64,000 bases of DNA from Burkholderiales bacterium Ga0074133 (GCA_001464865.1 LNEG01000065.1:1-64000), one strand, 5' to 3'. Numbered from the stretch's first letter, positions 25,550 through 34,834 are shown. Notes: a model not told the origin generated them from the sequence alone. Translations and numbers: made by a program.

Positions 25550-25576
25550 GGCGGCGACAGAAAAACTGCCGCCGCC
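25550..25576 (-). terminator. terminator after flagellin fliC1
   Basis: On the minus strand, GGCGGCGGCAG (25576-25566) and CTGTCGCCGCC (25560-25550) pair over 11 positions with one wobble, around TTTTT. They are followed by ATTTGGCTTTTT. It would separate fliC1 from fliD. Confidence 0.75.
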
Positions 25577-25634
25577 TGGTGCCTGGGAGGCCAGAGCGCT
25601 GCAACGCCCCGGCCGCCTCACAAGCCGTTGCCGC

Positions 25635-27119
25635 TTACCGCAGCAGGGCCAGCACGCCCTGGGGCAGCTGGTTGGCCTGGGCCACCATCGCGGTACCTGC
25701 CTGCTGCAGGATCTGCGAACGCGAGAGGTTGGCAGTTTCTGCGGCGAAGTCGGCGTCCAGAATGCGCGAGCGCGATGCGGACAGGTTTTCCGACGTCACC
25801 TGCAGGTTGCTGATCGATGTTTCGAAGCGCGACTGCAAGGCACCGAGCTTGGCACGCTCGCCGTTGATGAACGAGAGCGCCGAGTCCACGGTCTTGAGGG
25901 CATTGGTGGACTTGCTGAACGTGGTCACATCCAGGTCAGACACCTTTTGCAGCGAGGAACCGCCGGTGGTCAGCGCATTGCTGGCCGAGGTGACCGCAAA
26001 GGACTTGTCCGAGTCCAGCGTGATGTAGCCACTGACCGTGGTGAAGTTAGCAGTGGAACCAGCGGCAGTCAATGTCACGGCACCACCCGCAGCAGTGCCA
26101 TCAGCCTGCAGCTTCGTGACCGTCGTGTCACCGGCGTTTACAACGGCCGTGTCGCCCACCACGATGTCATTGCCCGTCGCATTGGTCAGGATGACCTTGT
26201 CGCCAGCGCTGTTCAGCGAGGCCGTCACGCCAGTCTTGGCAGACTGGTCGTTAATGGCAGACACGGCGGCGGAGAGGCGGTCGGCACCGGACGTTGCGGT
26301 GAGCGTGAAAGACACGTTCTGCGCCGTGGTGTTGTCACCCTGGATCGACAGGGTGTAAGAGCCTGCCGTTGCGGCAATGTCCAGCTCGACCTGGGTACGG
26401 GCGGTCGCCGTCACGCCAGAGTTGGCCTTCACTGCATTGATCTGGTCGGCAATCGTCTTGGCCGACGAGCTGCTTGCCACGCTCAGCGTAGCCGTGCCCA
26501 GCGAACCGCTGATCGACACGGCACCCGAGGTCACACCGTTGGCGGGAGCCGAGGTAGCAGCCGCAGCAGCCGACACACCGGCGCCGGCCGACGACACGTT
26601 CTGGTTGTTGCCGTACACACTGGTACGCAGGTTGGCGGTAGAGGCAGTGATGGTCTGGTTGGCATTGGCGCCCACCTGGAACTGCTGGGTACCGAAGGTG
26701 CCGTCCAGCAGCTTCTGGCCGTTGAATTCCGTGGTTTGCGAGATGCGGTCCAGCTCGGATACGAGCTGCGAGACTTCCTGTTGCAGGGCCTGGCGGTCGC
26801 CGGCGCTGTTGGAAGCGTTGGCCGACTGCACGGCCAGTTCACGCACACGCTGCAGGATGTCGCCGGAGGCCTTCAGGGCGCCTTCAGCCGTCTGGGCCAG
26901 AGAGATACCGTCGTTGGCATTGCGCACCGCCTGGTTCAGGCCCTTGATCTGCGAGGTGAAGCGCTCGGAGATGGCCAGACCAGCGGCATCGTCCTTGGCG
27001 CTGTTGATGCGCAGGCCCGACGACAGGCGCTGGATGGAGGTGTTCAGCGAGCTCTGGCTTGCTCCCAGATTGCGCTGTGCGGTCAACGATGCGACGTTGG
27101 TATTGATAGTGGCTGCCAT
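25635..27119 (-). CDS. fliC: flagellin, copy 1
   Basis: A protein of 494 aa, the filament subunit. The N-terminal D0/D1 region ([34 protein letters not shown]) and the C-terminal D1/D0 region ([19 protein letters not shown], ending VLALLR) are highly conserved. The middle (about 180-390) is Ala/Thr/Ser rich, the exposed variable domain. It is a near copy of the divergent flagellin at 27453-28934. A strong sigma28 promoter lies upstream. Many Ser/Thr residues in the centre are possible sites for the glycosylation island nearby. Confidence 0.97.
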   Translation of the reverse strand: MAATINTNVASLTAQRNLGASQSSLNTSIQRLSSGLRINSAKDDAAGLAISERFTSQIKGLNQAVRNANDGISLAQTAEGALKASGDILQRVRELAVQSANASNSAGDRQALQQEVSQLVSELDRISQTTEFNGQKLLDGTFGTQQFQVGANANQTITASTANLRTSVYGNNQNVSSAGAGVSAAAAATSAPANGVTSGAVSISGSLGTATLSVASSSSAKTIADQINAVKANSGVTATARTQVELDIAATAGSYTLSIQGDNTTAQNVSFTLTATSGADRLSAAVSAINDQSAKTGVTASLNSAGDKVILTNATGNDIVVGDTAVVNAGDTTVTKLQADGTAAGGAVTLTAAGSTANFTTVSGYITLDSDKSFAVTSASNALTTGGSSLQKVSDLDVTTFSKSTNALKTVDSALSFINGERAKLGALQSRFETSISNLQVTSENLSASRSRILDADFAAETANLSRSQILQQAGTAMVAQANQLPQGVLALLR

Positions 27120-27266
27120 GGCGTTACTCCTGAAAAGAACTGACTGAATGTGGCGTTTCCGCCAACTGAATGCCAGGTCTACCTGGCCACAGTGCTCACC
27201 TTTTGCTCCAGCGGCTTGGGGTGAACGGCGGGCATCACTCTCATTTCATGCGTCCCGTTGGTTAGG

Positions 27267-27293
27267 TTTTCGGGTCGCGCCGGGAAAACTTTA
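27267..27293 (-). promoter_or_regulatory. sigma28 promoter of flagellin copy 1
   Basis: On the minus strand, TAAA (27293-27290), exactly 15 bases, then CCCGAAAA (27274-27267). This matches TAAA-N15-GCCGATAA at all four -35 bases and six of eight -10 bases. It implies a leader of about 140 bases before the ATG at 27119. The same layout occurs before flgM. The rest of the 27120-27452 spacer has no equally good sigma28 site facing the other flagellin. Confidence 0.72.
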
Positions 27294-27452
27294 GGGTCAA
27301 ACGCACAGATTGAACGGTTTTTCTGCGTCTTATCCCCCCAACGCCAAAAACCCGGCTGCCCACAATTCATCCATCGTTCCCGAGAAGTCCGCCGGAGGGG
27401 CAACGCTTAAACCGGCAGAAATGTTTGTCTTCAGCTCTGCAGGAGTAACGCC

Positions 27453-28934
27453 ATGGCAGCCACTATCAATACCAACGTCGCATCGTTGACCGCACAGCGA
27501 AACCTCGGCATGAGCCAAAGTTCGCTGAACACATCCATCCAGCGCCTGTCGTCGGGCCTGCGCATCAACAGCGCCAAGGACGATGCCGCCGGTCTGGCCA
27601 TCTCCGAGCGCTTCACCTCGCAAATCAAGGGCCTGAACCAGGCAGCCCGCAATGCCAACGACGGCATTTCGCTGGCGCAGGTGACAGAAGGCGCCATGAA
27701 GGCGGCAGGCGACATCCTGCAGCGTGTGCGCGAGCTGGCCGTGCAGTCGGCCAACGCCTCTAACAGCGCCGGCGACCGCCAGGCCCTGCAACAGGAAGTC
27801 GGCCAGCTGGTGGCAGAACTGGACCGCATTTCGCAAACCACCGAATTCAACGGCCAGAAGCTGCTGGACGGCACCTTCGGTACCCAGCAGTTCCAGGTGG
27901 GCGCCAATGCCAACCAGACCATTGTGGCGGCCACCGCGAACCTGCGCACCAGTGTTTACGGCAACAACCAGAACGTGTCGTCGGCCGGGGCTGGCGTTTC
28001 CGCCGCCGCCGCTGCCACGTCCATCCCTGCGAACGGCGTGACCTCCGGCGCAGTGTCCATCAGTGGCTCGCTGGGTACCGCCACCCTGAACGTGGCCAGC
28101 AGCTCGTCGGCCAAGACCATCGCAGACCAGATCAATGCAGTGAAGGCCAACTCCGGCGTGACCGCCACAGCCCGCACCGAGGTGGAACTGGACATCGCAG
28201 CCGTTGCAGGGTCTTTCACCCTGGCCATCCAGGCCGACAACGCCACACCGATCACCGCGTCGTTCACCCTGACCTCCACTTCAGGCGCGGACCGCCTCTC
28301 GGCCGCCGTAGCCGCCATCAATGACCAGTCCGCCAAAACCGGTGTGACGGCATCGCTCAATTCGACAGGCGACCGTGTTTTGCTGGCCAACGCCACTGGC
28401 AACGACATCGTGGTGGCCGATACGGCTGTGCAAAATGCAGGCACCACCGTCGTCACCAAGCTGCAGGCCGACGGCACTGCAGCGGGCGGCAGCGTGACGC
28501 TGGCAGCCGACACCAATGCCAACTTCACCACGGTCAGCGGCTACATCACGCTGGATTCGGACAAGTCGTTTGCCGTGACGTCAACATCCAACGCACTCAC
28601 CACCGGCGGCTCGACCCTCAAGCGGGTGGCAGACCTGGACGTGACAACGTTTTCGAAGGCCACCGAGTCCCTCAAGACCGTGGACTCGGCGCTTGCCTTC
28701 ATCAGCGGAGAACGCGCCAAGCTGGGCGCCTTGCAAGCCCGCTTCGAGTCGAGCATTGCCAGCCTGAACATCACGTCGGAGAACCTGTCTGCCTCGCGCT
28801 CGCGCATCCTGGATGCCGACTTCGCTGCAGAAACCGCCAACCTGTCGCGCGCCCAGATCCTGCAGCAGGCGGGTACCGCGATGGTGGCCCAGGCCAACCA
28901 GATTCCACAGGGTGTGCTGTCGCTGCTCAAGTAG
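27453..28934 (+). CDS. fliC: flagellin, copy 2
   Basis: A protein of 493 aa, most of it identical to copy 1, including the conserved ends and the Ala/Thr-rich centre. Differences are scattered (for example [12 protein letters not shown] against [12 protein letters not shown]). The sequence CAGGAGTAACGCCATGG at the start is the same in both genes. It is transcribed away from copy 1 and ends at a strong terminator. I see no good sigma28 promoter in its own direction, so its expression level is uncertain. Confidence 0.97.
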   Translation: MAATINTNVASLTAQRNLGMSQSSLNTSIQRLSSGLRINSAKDDAAGLAISERFTSQIKGLNQAARNANDGISLAQVTEGAMKAAGDILQRVRELAVQSANASNSAGDRQALQQEVGQLVAELDRISQTTEFNGQKLLDGTFGTQQFQVGANANQTIVAATANLRTSVYGNNQNVSSAGAGVSAAAAATSIPANGVTSGAVSISGSLGTATLNVASSSSAKTIADQINAVKANSGVTATARTEVELDIAAVAGSFTLAIQADNATPITASFTLTSTSGADRLSAAVAAINDQSAKTGVTASLNSTGDRVLLANATGNDIVVADTAVQNAGTTVVTKLQADGTAAGGSVTLAADTNANFTTVSGYITLDSDKSFAVTSTSNALTTGGSTLKRVADLDVTTFSKATESLKTVDSALAFISGERAKLGALQARFESSIASLNITSENLSASRSRILDADFAAETANLSRAQILQQAGTAMVAQANQIPQGVLSLLK

Positions 28935-28982
28935 GCGAGACACCAGCGACGTCAGGCGCAGGCTGGTGGGCCTGCCCCCACG

Positions 28983-29016
28983 CCCCGGCCACCTTTGCAG
29001 GTGCCGGGGTTTTTTT
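28983..29016 (+). terminator. Rho-independent terminator after flagellin copy 2
   Basis: CCCCGGCCACCT (28983-28994) pairs with AGGTGCCGGGG (28999-29009) apart from one bulge, around TTGC, and is followed by seven T residues. It is a textbook strong terminator, as expected for a highly expressed flagellin gene. Confidence 0.88.
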
Positions 29017-29086
29017 CGTCTGTGTCTGCGCCAGATACTCTGTTTCAGGTCGGGGAAAACGCATGGCGGAACGGCCACCTCCGGCA

Positions 29087-29215
29087 TGCAAGGCGCAAGG
29101 CGCAAGGCACAAAGCGCAACAATTACCCAGCAACAGCCCGGCGATTGCGAGCATTTGCTTGCGCGGCAAGCCGCCCGGGACCGCAGATGCACAGCGCGCT
29201 GGCTCGTGCAGAGGA
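29087..29215 (+). repeat. dispersed repeat, copy 2
   Basis: A diverged copy of the element at 11131-11235 in the same orientation, again between convergent genes (flagellin copy 2 and the acetyltransferase). The right half is best conserved (GCCGCCCG, GACCGCAGATGCACA, CGCTGGCTCGTGCA). The left part carries a tandem AAGGCGCAAGGCGCAAGGC. It is the only recognisable content of the 354-base spacer 28935-29288 apart from the terminator. Confidence 0.66.
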
Positions 29216-29288
29216 ACCCTGGCCTGCCAGCACAGCCGGCTCCAGGGTGGCCGCGGCTTGCATGCCGGTTTTCCCGCGTTGCCAAAGG

Positions 29289-29945
29289 CTAGCGACGAAA
29301 GATGTCCTGCAGCGCATCGCGCCGCACCGACTTGAACACCACCTTCCCCGCAGCGCCCGGGTACACGGTGCAGTGACCGGGCGAATCTGTATTGACAAGG
29401 CTTGTGCCCTGCGACAGCACGGTGCCATCACCCACCTGGCACCCACCGATGATGGCGGTGCCCGCATACATCACGACCCCTTCGCCCAGCACAGGCGCCA
29501 CACCATGGTTCTTGCCCACCGTGGAGTTCTGATAGACGACCAGATAGTTTCCGTAGGTGGCCTTGGCAAAGACGATGCCCACCGAGTGGCCGATGAACAT
29601 CACCTCGGGCATGTCGATCTCATAGAACAGATCGATTCCGTTCAAGGCCTTGTTCAGGCCAAAGAGTTTGGAGCACAGCGTGCGATGGCCGGTGGCTTTC
29701 CAGATCGTGTTCGACAGGTAGTAGAGAAACAGCGTGTACTGGGTGGAATGCAGGTGGTCGAACGCGTCCGGAGTCCACCAGCGCACCTCGTTGATACAGC
29801 GCCCCAGCCGTGCCAGGGCCGGGTCCATGTGCGCGGCCAAGATGGCAGGAGCGTCCGCGTCCAGCCCGTCGGGATAGAACGTGGCGACCTGCCGGGCCAC
29901 ATACGCCGCCAGCTCGGAGCGAGACAGGTGCAGGGGCTTCAGCAT
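29289..29945 (-). CDS. hexapeptide-repeat acetyltransferase, serine acetyltransferase-like
   Basis: A protein of 218 aa. The N-terminal half is helical (SELAAYVARQVATFYPDG). The C-terminal half (about 115-195) has left-handed beta-helix repeats (HSVGIVFAKATYGNYLVVYQ, YAGTAIIGGCQVGDGTVLSQ) like CysE. It probably transfers an acetyl group from acetyl-CoA. As the last gene of a sugar cluster, its substrate is more likely a sugar or glycan precursor than serine. It overlaps the upstream epimerase gene by 7 bases. The exact substrate cannot be read from the sequence. Confidence 0.75.
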   Translation of the reverse strand: MLKPLHLSRSELAAYVARQVATFYPDGLDADAPAILAAHMDPALARLGRCINEVRWWTPDAFDHLHSTQYTLFLYYLSNTIWKATGHRTLCSKLFGLNKALNGIDLFYEIDMPEVMFIGHSVGIVFAKATYGNYLVVYQNSTVGKNHGVAPVLGEGVVMYAGTAIIGGCQVGDGTVLSQGTSLVNTDSPGHCTVYPGAAGKVVFKSVRRDALQDIFRR

Positions 29946-30838
29946 GAAATGGGGGCTCCCGGATCAGTGTCAAAAATTCGGTCCAGCACGTCGAACAGCG
30001 GCCGTGGCCGCCATTGCAGTTCGGTGCCCAGACGGTCAATGGATATGGTTGGCACCGGCCCGGGCACAGTGTCCAGCAGCGCCTGAATCCGGCAACCGCT
30101 GCGCTGCTCCAGGTAGGCAAACAGCTCCGCATTCGACACATTGGCGCCCGAGGCCAGGTTGTAGACCGGCTCACGGCCCCGGAGTGCAATGCGGATGAGC
30201 GCCTCGATCACGTCGTCCACATGCACATAGTCGCGGGCGAAATACGGCGATGAATCGACGGCGACCACACCGGTCCCTGCACCGCGCGCGGCTTGCACCT
30301 GCCGCAGCAAGGCGGGCAGAAAACCATCGGCATCCCCAGGCCCTTCGTACACACATGCAAGCCGGGCCACGCGCGCACGCCCCTGTCCGGCGACGTGGCA
30401 CAGCGATTCGCCCAGCCCCTTGGAGAGGTCGTACAGATGGCGGGGATTGGCCGGCGCCATGGGCAGCACGGCGTCTTCCTGCGCCAGGCCGTCGCCGAGC
30501 GCGTCATACAGCCGGGTAGACGACAGATAGACCAGCGAGTCGATGGCGCCCTGCTGCAGACCATGCTGGAGCACCTCGGCCAGGTGGCTGACATGGGCCC
30601 GCACGGTATCGAAAGGCCGCGCCAGGTAATCTGCGGTGAGCCCCGCGCAATAGATGACATGCCCCAGAGGCCCATGCCAGGGCCAGGACTCATCGCGGGC
30701 CGGTGCCCACACCTGCGCTCCGCGCGCCCTGAGCGTGGCGCACAGGCGGCTGCCCACAAACCCGGCCGCGCCCACCACGGTAAAGCGCTGGCCCTGCAGC
30801 AGGCCGGATGGTGCGAAAGCCATCGGCGCTGGCCCCAT
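29939..30838 (-). CDS. NAD-dependent epimerase/dehydratase family protein
   Basis: A protein of 299 aa with an extended SDR fold. The dinucleotide site is VVGAAGFVGSRLCATL, the catalytic area has VYLSSTRLYD and a YDLSKGLGE motif (the YxxxK pair), and substrate-side residues include YFARDYVHVDDVIEAL. It probably reduces or epimerises a nucleotide-activated sugar. The ATG at 30838 overlaps the FkbM stop (TGATG). A second ATG five codons on has a better ribosome binding site, and the frame is open further upstream. In this cluster it is a good candidate for the final 4-keto reductase step. Confidence 0.82.
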   Translation of the reverse strand: MGPAPMAFAPSGLLQGQRFTVVGAAGFVGSRLCATLRARGAQVWAPARDESWPWHGPLGHVIYCAGLTADYLARPFDTVRAHVSHLAEVLQHGLQQGAIDSLVYLSSTRLYDALGDGLAQEDAVLPMAPANPRHLYDLSKGLGESLCHVAGQGRARVARLACVYEGPGDADGFLPALLRQVQAARGAGTGVVAVDSSPYFARDYVHVDDVIEALIRIALRGREPVYNLASGANVSNAELFAYLEQRSGCRIQALLDTVPGPVPTISIDRLGTELQWRPRPLFDVLDRIFDTDPGAPISC

Positions 30839-31926
30839 CAGAACCCGCCGACCGGATGGTGCAGATGGGGGTTCTTGTGGGGCAGCAGCTTGGGGCTGAC
30901 GCCCTCCACCATCCGGAAGGCGCTGCCCTGTACACACGCGGCGTCCGGCACGGCCAGCATGTTGAATCCATGAGGAGGGCCTTCCAGGTAGACAGCGTCC
31001 AGCGGCACCAGTTCGATGGGCTGGCCGGGCATTTCGCGGTGCGAGTTGATGTCGCGAACGGCGTACACGGTGTAGCCCAGGTCCAGCAGCAGGCTGCACA
31101 GGGGCGTGTTGCGCAGGCCGTGGGTCCAGTCCACGTAGGTGCGGTGCAGTTCAAACACGACGGAAGGCTTGTCCCGTGCGAGCAGCTCGCGCGCACCCTG
31201 CAGGGCAGACAGCTCCGCGCCTTCGATGTCCAGCTGGATCAGGCCGATGCGCCGGCCCTGTTGCCGGGCATAGTCGTCCATGGCCACGGTGTCAAAACCG
31301 CTGCCGTCCTGCGCGGTGACCATGTTGGCGAAAGAGTCGAAACCATCCAGGCGCATGCGTTCGCCGCTGCGGCTCCACAGGCCCGCCACATTGACGACGA
31401 CGTTGGTCAGATGGTTCAGGTCGATATTGCGTTGCAGCATCTGCGCCTGCTGCGGGTTGGGCTCGAAGCAGTGCACCTTCAGTCCGCGCCCGGCGATCGC
31501 TCGGGCCACCAGCACCGCCTGGTCGCCAAAGTAGGCACCGCCCACCAGCACGTCGCCCTGCAGGTCGCGTGACAGCTCCAGCAGCAGCTTGGTAGTCTGG
31601 GGCTCCCACACATGGCTGGGGTGTTCGGATTCGGACAGCAGGAAGTCGCGGGCGATCTTGGTGCGGTACAGAAACTGGAACCGCGTGCCGTCGGCCAGCA
31701 CCTTCTCGTACTCGTCAGACTCCAGGTGCAGCGCGTCGATGATGGGGCCCACCACCTCGTCGCGCACCGGGCCGTCGAACGCGATGCGGTCTTCGCTCTC
31801 GCGCAGCAGCGCAATCAGGCGCGCACGCAGTGCCGGGTCGCGGCCCAGGGTCTGCATGGCGTTCTGCAGGCGCTTGCCGTCCAGGTCACGCGGGTCATTG
31901 CTGGTCAGTGCAGGGGTGGCGGTCAT
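30838..31926 (-). CDS. FkbM family SAM-dependent methyltransferase
   Basis: A protein of 362 aa. The FkbM core lies at about 120-300: VLVGGAYFGDQAVLVARAI, the acidic residue in VHCFEPNPQQAQMLQRNI, and GLIQLDIEGAELSALQGA. Such enzymes usually O-methylate sugars or small metabolites. The first 100 residues (RDPALRARLIALLRESEDRI) are helical and unassigned. GGAG precedes the ATG. It lies between a C-methyltransferase-like gene and a sugar epimerase gene, fitting modification of a glycan. Confidence 0.85.
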   Translation of the reverse strand: MTATPALTSNDPRDLDGKRLQNAMQTLGRDPALRARLIALLRESEDRIAFDGPVRDEVVGPIIDALHLESDEYEKVLADGTRFQFLYRTKIARDFLLSESEHPSHVWEPQTTKLLLELSRDLQGDVLVGGAYFGDQAVLVARAIAGRGLKVHCFEPNPQQAQMLQRNIDLNHLTNVVVNVAGLWSRSGERMRLDGFDSFANMVTAQDGSGFDTVAMDDYARQQGRRIGLIQLDIEGAELSALQGARELLARDKPSVVFELHRTYVDWTHGLRNTPLCSLLLDLGYTVYAVRDINSHREMPGQPIELVPLDAVYLEGPPHGFNMLAVPDAACVQGSAFRMVEGVSPKLLPHKNPHLHHPVGGF

Positions 31927-31962
31927 GGTGCGGGGCTCCTCAGGGTCAGGGAATGCGGGGAT

Positions 31963-33204
31963 TCAAAACACTTCAAGCCGCGGCACGGCGACGGCAAACT
32001 GCCCGCCCCAGCCGCGGACATAGTCCAGCTGCGCAGCCACTTCACTGCGCAGGTTCCAGGGCAGGATCAGCACGCGATCGGGCCGGTGGGCGCGCAAATG
32101 CGCTTCATCCACGATGGGGATGCGGCTGCCCGGCAGGTACTGGCCCTGCTTGGCAGGGTTCTTGTCGACCACGTAGGGCAGCAGGTCGGGCCGCACGCCT
32201 GCAAAGTTGAGCAAGGTGTTGCCCTTGGCGGCGGCGCCATAGGCCCCTACCGTCAGCCCTTCGGCATGGCATTGCAACAAAAATGATAGCAACTCATGCT
32301 TGATTCGCCTGGACTGCGACTGGAAATCGCTATAAAACCCTTCGCCCAGCATGCCTGCGGCGGCTTCAGTGGCCAGCAGTTGCGCCACGCGGGCGGCGCC
32401 ATCGGACGTGGCTTGCGGGTGGGCGGCGGCATCGGCCCGGGCGGCCATCACGCGCAGGCTGCCGCCGTGGGTGGGCAGTTCTTCCACGTCCACCACCACC
32501 AGGCCATTGGCCGCAAAGATGCGCTGCACCGCCGTGAGCGAAAGGTACGAGTAATGCTCGTGATAGGCCGTGTCGAACTGGCAGCCCTGCACCATGCGCA
32601 GCAGGTGCGGAAACTCGAACGTGGCCACGCCGTGCGGCTTGAGCAGGCGTGCAAACCCGGCCACAAAGTCATTGATGTCCGGCACATGGGCCAGCACGTT
32701 GTTGGCAGCGATCAGGTCGGCCTGGCGGCCTTCCTGGGCCAGCTCGTTCGCCAGCGCCACGCCAAAGAATCGCTCGATCACCGTGAGCCCCAGCGCCCGC
32801 GCCGCTTTGGCCGTGCTGGCCGTGGGCTCGATGCCGTAGCAGGGGATGCCGGCCTGCTGCACGTACTGGAGCAGGTAGCCGTCGTTCGACGCCACTTCGA
32901 CCACGCAACTGTCAGCGCCCAGCCCCAGCCGCTGCTGCATGGCCTGCACGTAGGCCTTGGCATGCGCCAGCCACGATGACGAAAACGAGCTGAAGTACGC
33001 GTAGTCGTGCGTGAACAGCGCTTCGCGTCCGGCGTGGTCTTCGGTCTGTACCAGCCAGCAGTGCGCGCACACCAGCACGCGCAGGGGGAACCAGGTTTCC
33101 GGGCCGCGCAGGGCGGCTTCGCTCAGGTACGCGTTTGAGGGCGGCGCGCTGCCCAGGTCCAGAAAAGGCAGGTGCAGCGGCTGGCCGCAGTGTCGGCACT
33201 TCAC
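31963..33204 (-). CDS. SAM-dependent C-methyltransferase with N-terminal zinc-binding domain
   Basis: A protein of 413 aa. The start MKCRHCGQPL and the later VLVCAHCWLVQTEDH give the paired cysteines of the zinc-binding domain of NDP-sugar 3-C-methyltransferases. The SAM domain has VVEVASNDGYLLQYVQQAG and GIEPTAS. The C-terminal domain has AYGAAAKGNTLLNFAGV and LPGSRIPIVDE. The family methylates 4-keto-6-deoxy sugars at carbon 3. The GTG at 33204 overlaps the epimerase stop (GTGA), with GGAG 8 bases upstream. An AT-rich stretch (about 32275-32335) inside the gene matches a dispersed repeat. Confidence 0.88.
   Translation of the reverse strand: MKCRHCGQPLHLPFLDLGSAPPSNAYLSEAALRGPETWFPLRVLVCAHCWLVQTEDHAGREALFTHDYAYFSSFSSSWLAHAKAYVQAMQQRLGLGADSCVVEVASNDGYLLQYVQQAGIPCYGIEPTASTAKAARALGLTVIERFFGVALANELAQEGRQADLIAANNVLAHVPDINDFVAGFARLLKPHGVATFEFPHLLRMVQGCQFDTAYHEHYSYLSLTAVQRIFAANGLVVVDVEELPTHGGSLRVMAARADAAAHPQATSDGAARVAQLLATEAAAGMLGEGFYSDFQSQSRRIKHELLSFLLQCHAEGLTVGAYGAAAKGNTLLNFAGVRPDLLPYVVDKNPAKQGQYLPGSRIPIVDEAHLRAHRPDRVLILPWNLRSEVAAQLDYVRGWGGQFAVAVPRLEVF
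32275..32290 (+). repeat. AT-rich dispersed repeat core inside a methyltransferase gene, copy b
   Basis: CAACAAAAATGATAGC matches 12 of 16 bases of the core at 55032-55047. It lies within the C-methyltransferase reading frame, where it encodes part of ELLSFLLQC. The surrounding gene is very GC rich, so the patch stands out. It is the weakest copy. Confidence 0.4.
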
Positions 33205-33764
33205 AGGCGCACTCCTTCAAACAAGTCGGTCAGCAGCGCGTGGCTGCGGTCGCGGTCAGACATTTCGGCCACGGGCAGCGGCCAGGCTAGCGCGAGAAGC
33301 GGGTCCAGCGGGTTGAGCCCCGCCTCGGCACCCGGCGCGTAGGCGGCCGAATGCAGATACAGCAGCTCGGCGTCGTCAGACAGGGCCTGGAAGCCGTGCG
33401 CAAAGCCGGGCGGAATCAGCAACGCGCAGGCGTTGTCAGCCGACAACCGCTCGGCGTGCCACTGCAAAAAGGTCGGCGAGCCTGCGCGCAGGTCCACCGC
33501 CACATCCCACACCTCGCCACGCAGGCAGCTCACCAGCTTCATCTCGGCATGGGGCGGGCGCTGATAGTGCAAGCCACGCACGCTGCCGCGCTGGCGCGTG
33601 ATGCTGTGGTTGATCTGGGCAATGGGCTGCGCCCAGCCAGCAGCAGCCAGCTCATCCGCGCAGAACATGCGCTCGAACAGCCCGCGCGCATCGTGCAACG
33701 GCTGGCGCTGCACCCGTACCAGACCGTTCAAGGGCAAAGAGGTACAGACGAAACGCGTACTCAC
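33201..33764 (-). CDS. RmlC-like sugar 3,5-epimerase
   Basis: A cupin-fold protein of 187 aa similar to dTDP-4-dehydrorhamnose 3,5-epimerase. Typical segments are GSVRGLHYQRPPHAEMKLVS (with the catalytic-region histidine), GEVWDVAVDLRAGSPTF and LLIPPGFAHGFQALSDDAEL. It would epimerise the 4-keto-6-deoxy sugar made by the neighbouring RfbG. The GTG at 33764 overlaps the rfbG stop (GTGA). Because the cluster has CDP-glucose enzymes and no rmlA or rmlB, its substrate is probably CDP-linked, not dTDP-linked. Confidence 0.87.
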   Translation of the reverse strand: MSTRFVCTSLPLNGLVRVQRQPLHDARGLFERMFCADELAAAGWAQPIAQINHSITRQRGSVRGLHYQRPPHAEMKLVSCLRGEVWDVAVDLRAGSPTFLQWHAERLSADNACALLIPPGFAHGFQALSDDAELLYLHSAAYAPGAEAGLNPLDPLLALAWPLPVAEMSDRDRSHALLTDLFEGVRL

Positions 33765-34834
33765 GCGGCGGCCTCCCAGGCGTCCAGGTCTGCCAGGCAC
33801 AGCGCGCGCGCGTCGGTACCGCCGTGCTGTGCGCGGTACCAGGCCATGGTGCGCTCTACCGCCATGGCCAGGCCCCAGCGGGGCGCCACGCCCAGTGCCT
33901 GGCGGGCGTGGGCGGTTTCCAGGGCCAGCCAGCCGGCCTCGTGCGGGCCTTCACTATTATTTTCATAGCTAACAGTGCAATCATTACCTGCACCTGCAGC
34001 CATTTTGATCACATTTCCCACCGTGGCAGCCTCGTGGGGCAAGGGGCCGAAGTTGTAGGCGCCTGCGCGGGCGGGCTCCACCCACAGCCGCTCGGCCAGG
34101 CACATGTAGGCAGCCAGCGGTTCGATCACAAGCTGCCAGGGCCGTGTGGCTTCGGGGCGGCGGATATGCACGGGTTGCCCGGCGCTCCAGGCCCGCACGG
34201 CGTCGGGCAGCAGGCGGTCGGCCGCCCAGTCGCCGCCGCCGATCACGTTGCCTGCGCGGGCAGTGGCCACGGCCACGCCCTGCGCGGCCAGGAACGCATC
34301 GCGGTAGCTGGCGGTGATGATTTCGGCCGCAGCCTTGCTGGCGCTGTAGGGGTCATGGCCGCCCAGCGGGTCGTCCTCGCGGTAGGGGTAGGCCCATTCG
34401 CGGTTGCGGTAGACCTTGTCGGTGGTCACCACCACGGCCACGCGCGCGTCGGCCTGGCCCCGCAGCGCATCGAGCACATGGGCCGTGCCCATGATGTTGG
34501 TGGCATGGGTGCCCAGCGGGTCTGCATAGCCCGCACGCACCAGCGCCTGCGCAGCCAGGTGCAGCACGATCTGCGGGCGGGCCGCCTGCACATGGGCTGC
34601 CACCGCCTGGGCATCGCGCACATCGCACTCGTGACTGGCGTGCAGCCCGTCCGCCACACGGGCCAGGTTGAACAGGTTGGGTTCGGTGGCGGCTGGCAGG
34701 GCCAGGCCGGTCACCTCGGCCCCCATGCGCGCCAGCCACAGGGCCAGCCAGCTGCCCTTGAAGCCGGTGTGCCCGGTCAGCAGCACGCGCTTGCCGCGCC
34801 AGAAGCCAGGAGTGGGCTGCACGCGGCTGTGCAT
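33761..34834 (-). CDS. rfbG: CDP-glucose 4,6-dehydratase
   Basis: A protein of 357 aa with an extended SDR fold that converts CDP-glucose to CDP-4-keto-6-deoxyglucose. It has the GHTGFKGSWLALWL nucleotide site, LHLAAQALVRAGYADP, VVTTDKVYRN, a HDPYSASKAAAE catalytic YxxxK and ARAGNVIGGGDWA, all family signatures. The ATG at 34834 overlaps the rfbF stop (TGATG) and has GGAAG about 8 bases upstream. Near the C-terminus a short AT-rich patch (33954-33969) matches a dispersed repeat and encodes part of CTVSYENNSEG. Confidence 0.93.
   Translation of the reverse strand: MHSRVQPTPGFWRGKRVLLTGHTGFKGSWLALWLARMGAEVTGLALPAATEPNLFNLARVADGLHASHECDVRDAQAVAAHVQAARPQIVLHLAAQALVRAGYADPLGTHATNIMGTAHVLDALRGQADARVAVVVTTDKVYRNREWAYPYREDDPLGGHDPYSASKAAAEIITASYRDAFLAAQGVAVATARAGNVIGGGDWAADRLLPDAVRAWSAGQPVHIRRPEATRPWQLVIEPLAAYMCLAERLWVEPARAGAYNFGPLPHEAATVGNVIKMAAGAGNDCTVSYENNSEGPHEAGWLALETAHARQALGVAPRWGLAMAVERTMAWYRAQHGGTDARALCLADLDAWEAAA
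33954..33969 (+). repeat. AT-rich dispersed repeat core inside rfbG, copy c
   Basis: CTATTATTTTCATAGC has the CTATTA…ATAGC core seen at 22900 and 55032. It lies in frame inside rfbG in DNA that is otherwise strongly GC rich, and adds a short Asn/Ser-containing loop before the conserved GPHEAG motif. Confidence 0.5.

Noticed and set aside
25410-27143. 577-codon reading frame opposite flagellin copy 1
   Set aside because: It is the antisense shadow of a highly conserved GC-rich flagellin gene; its Arg/Gly/His-rich translation has no family features.
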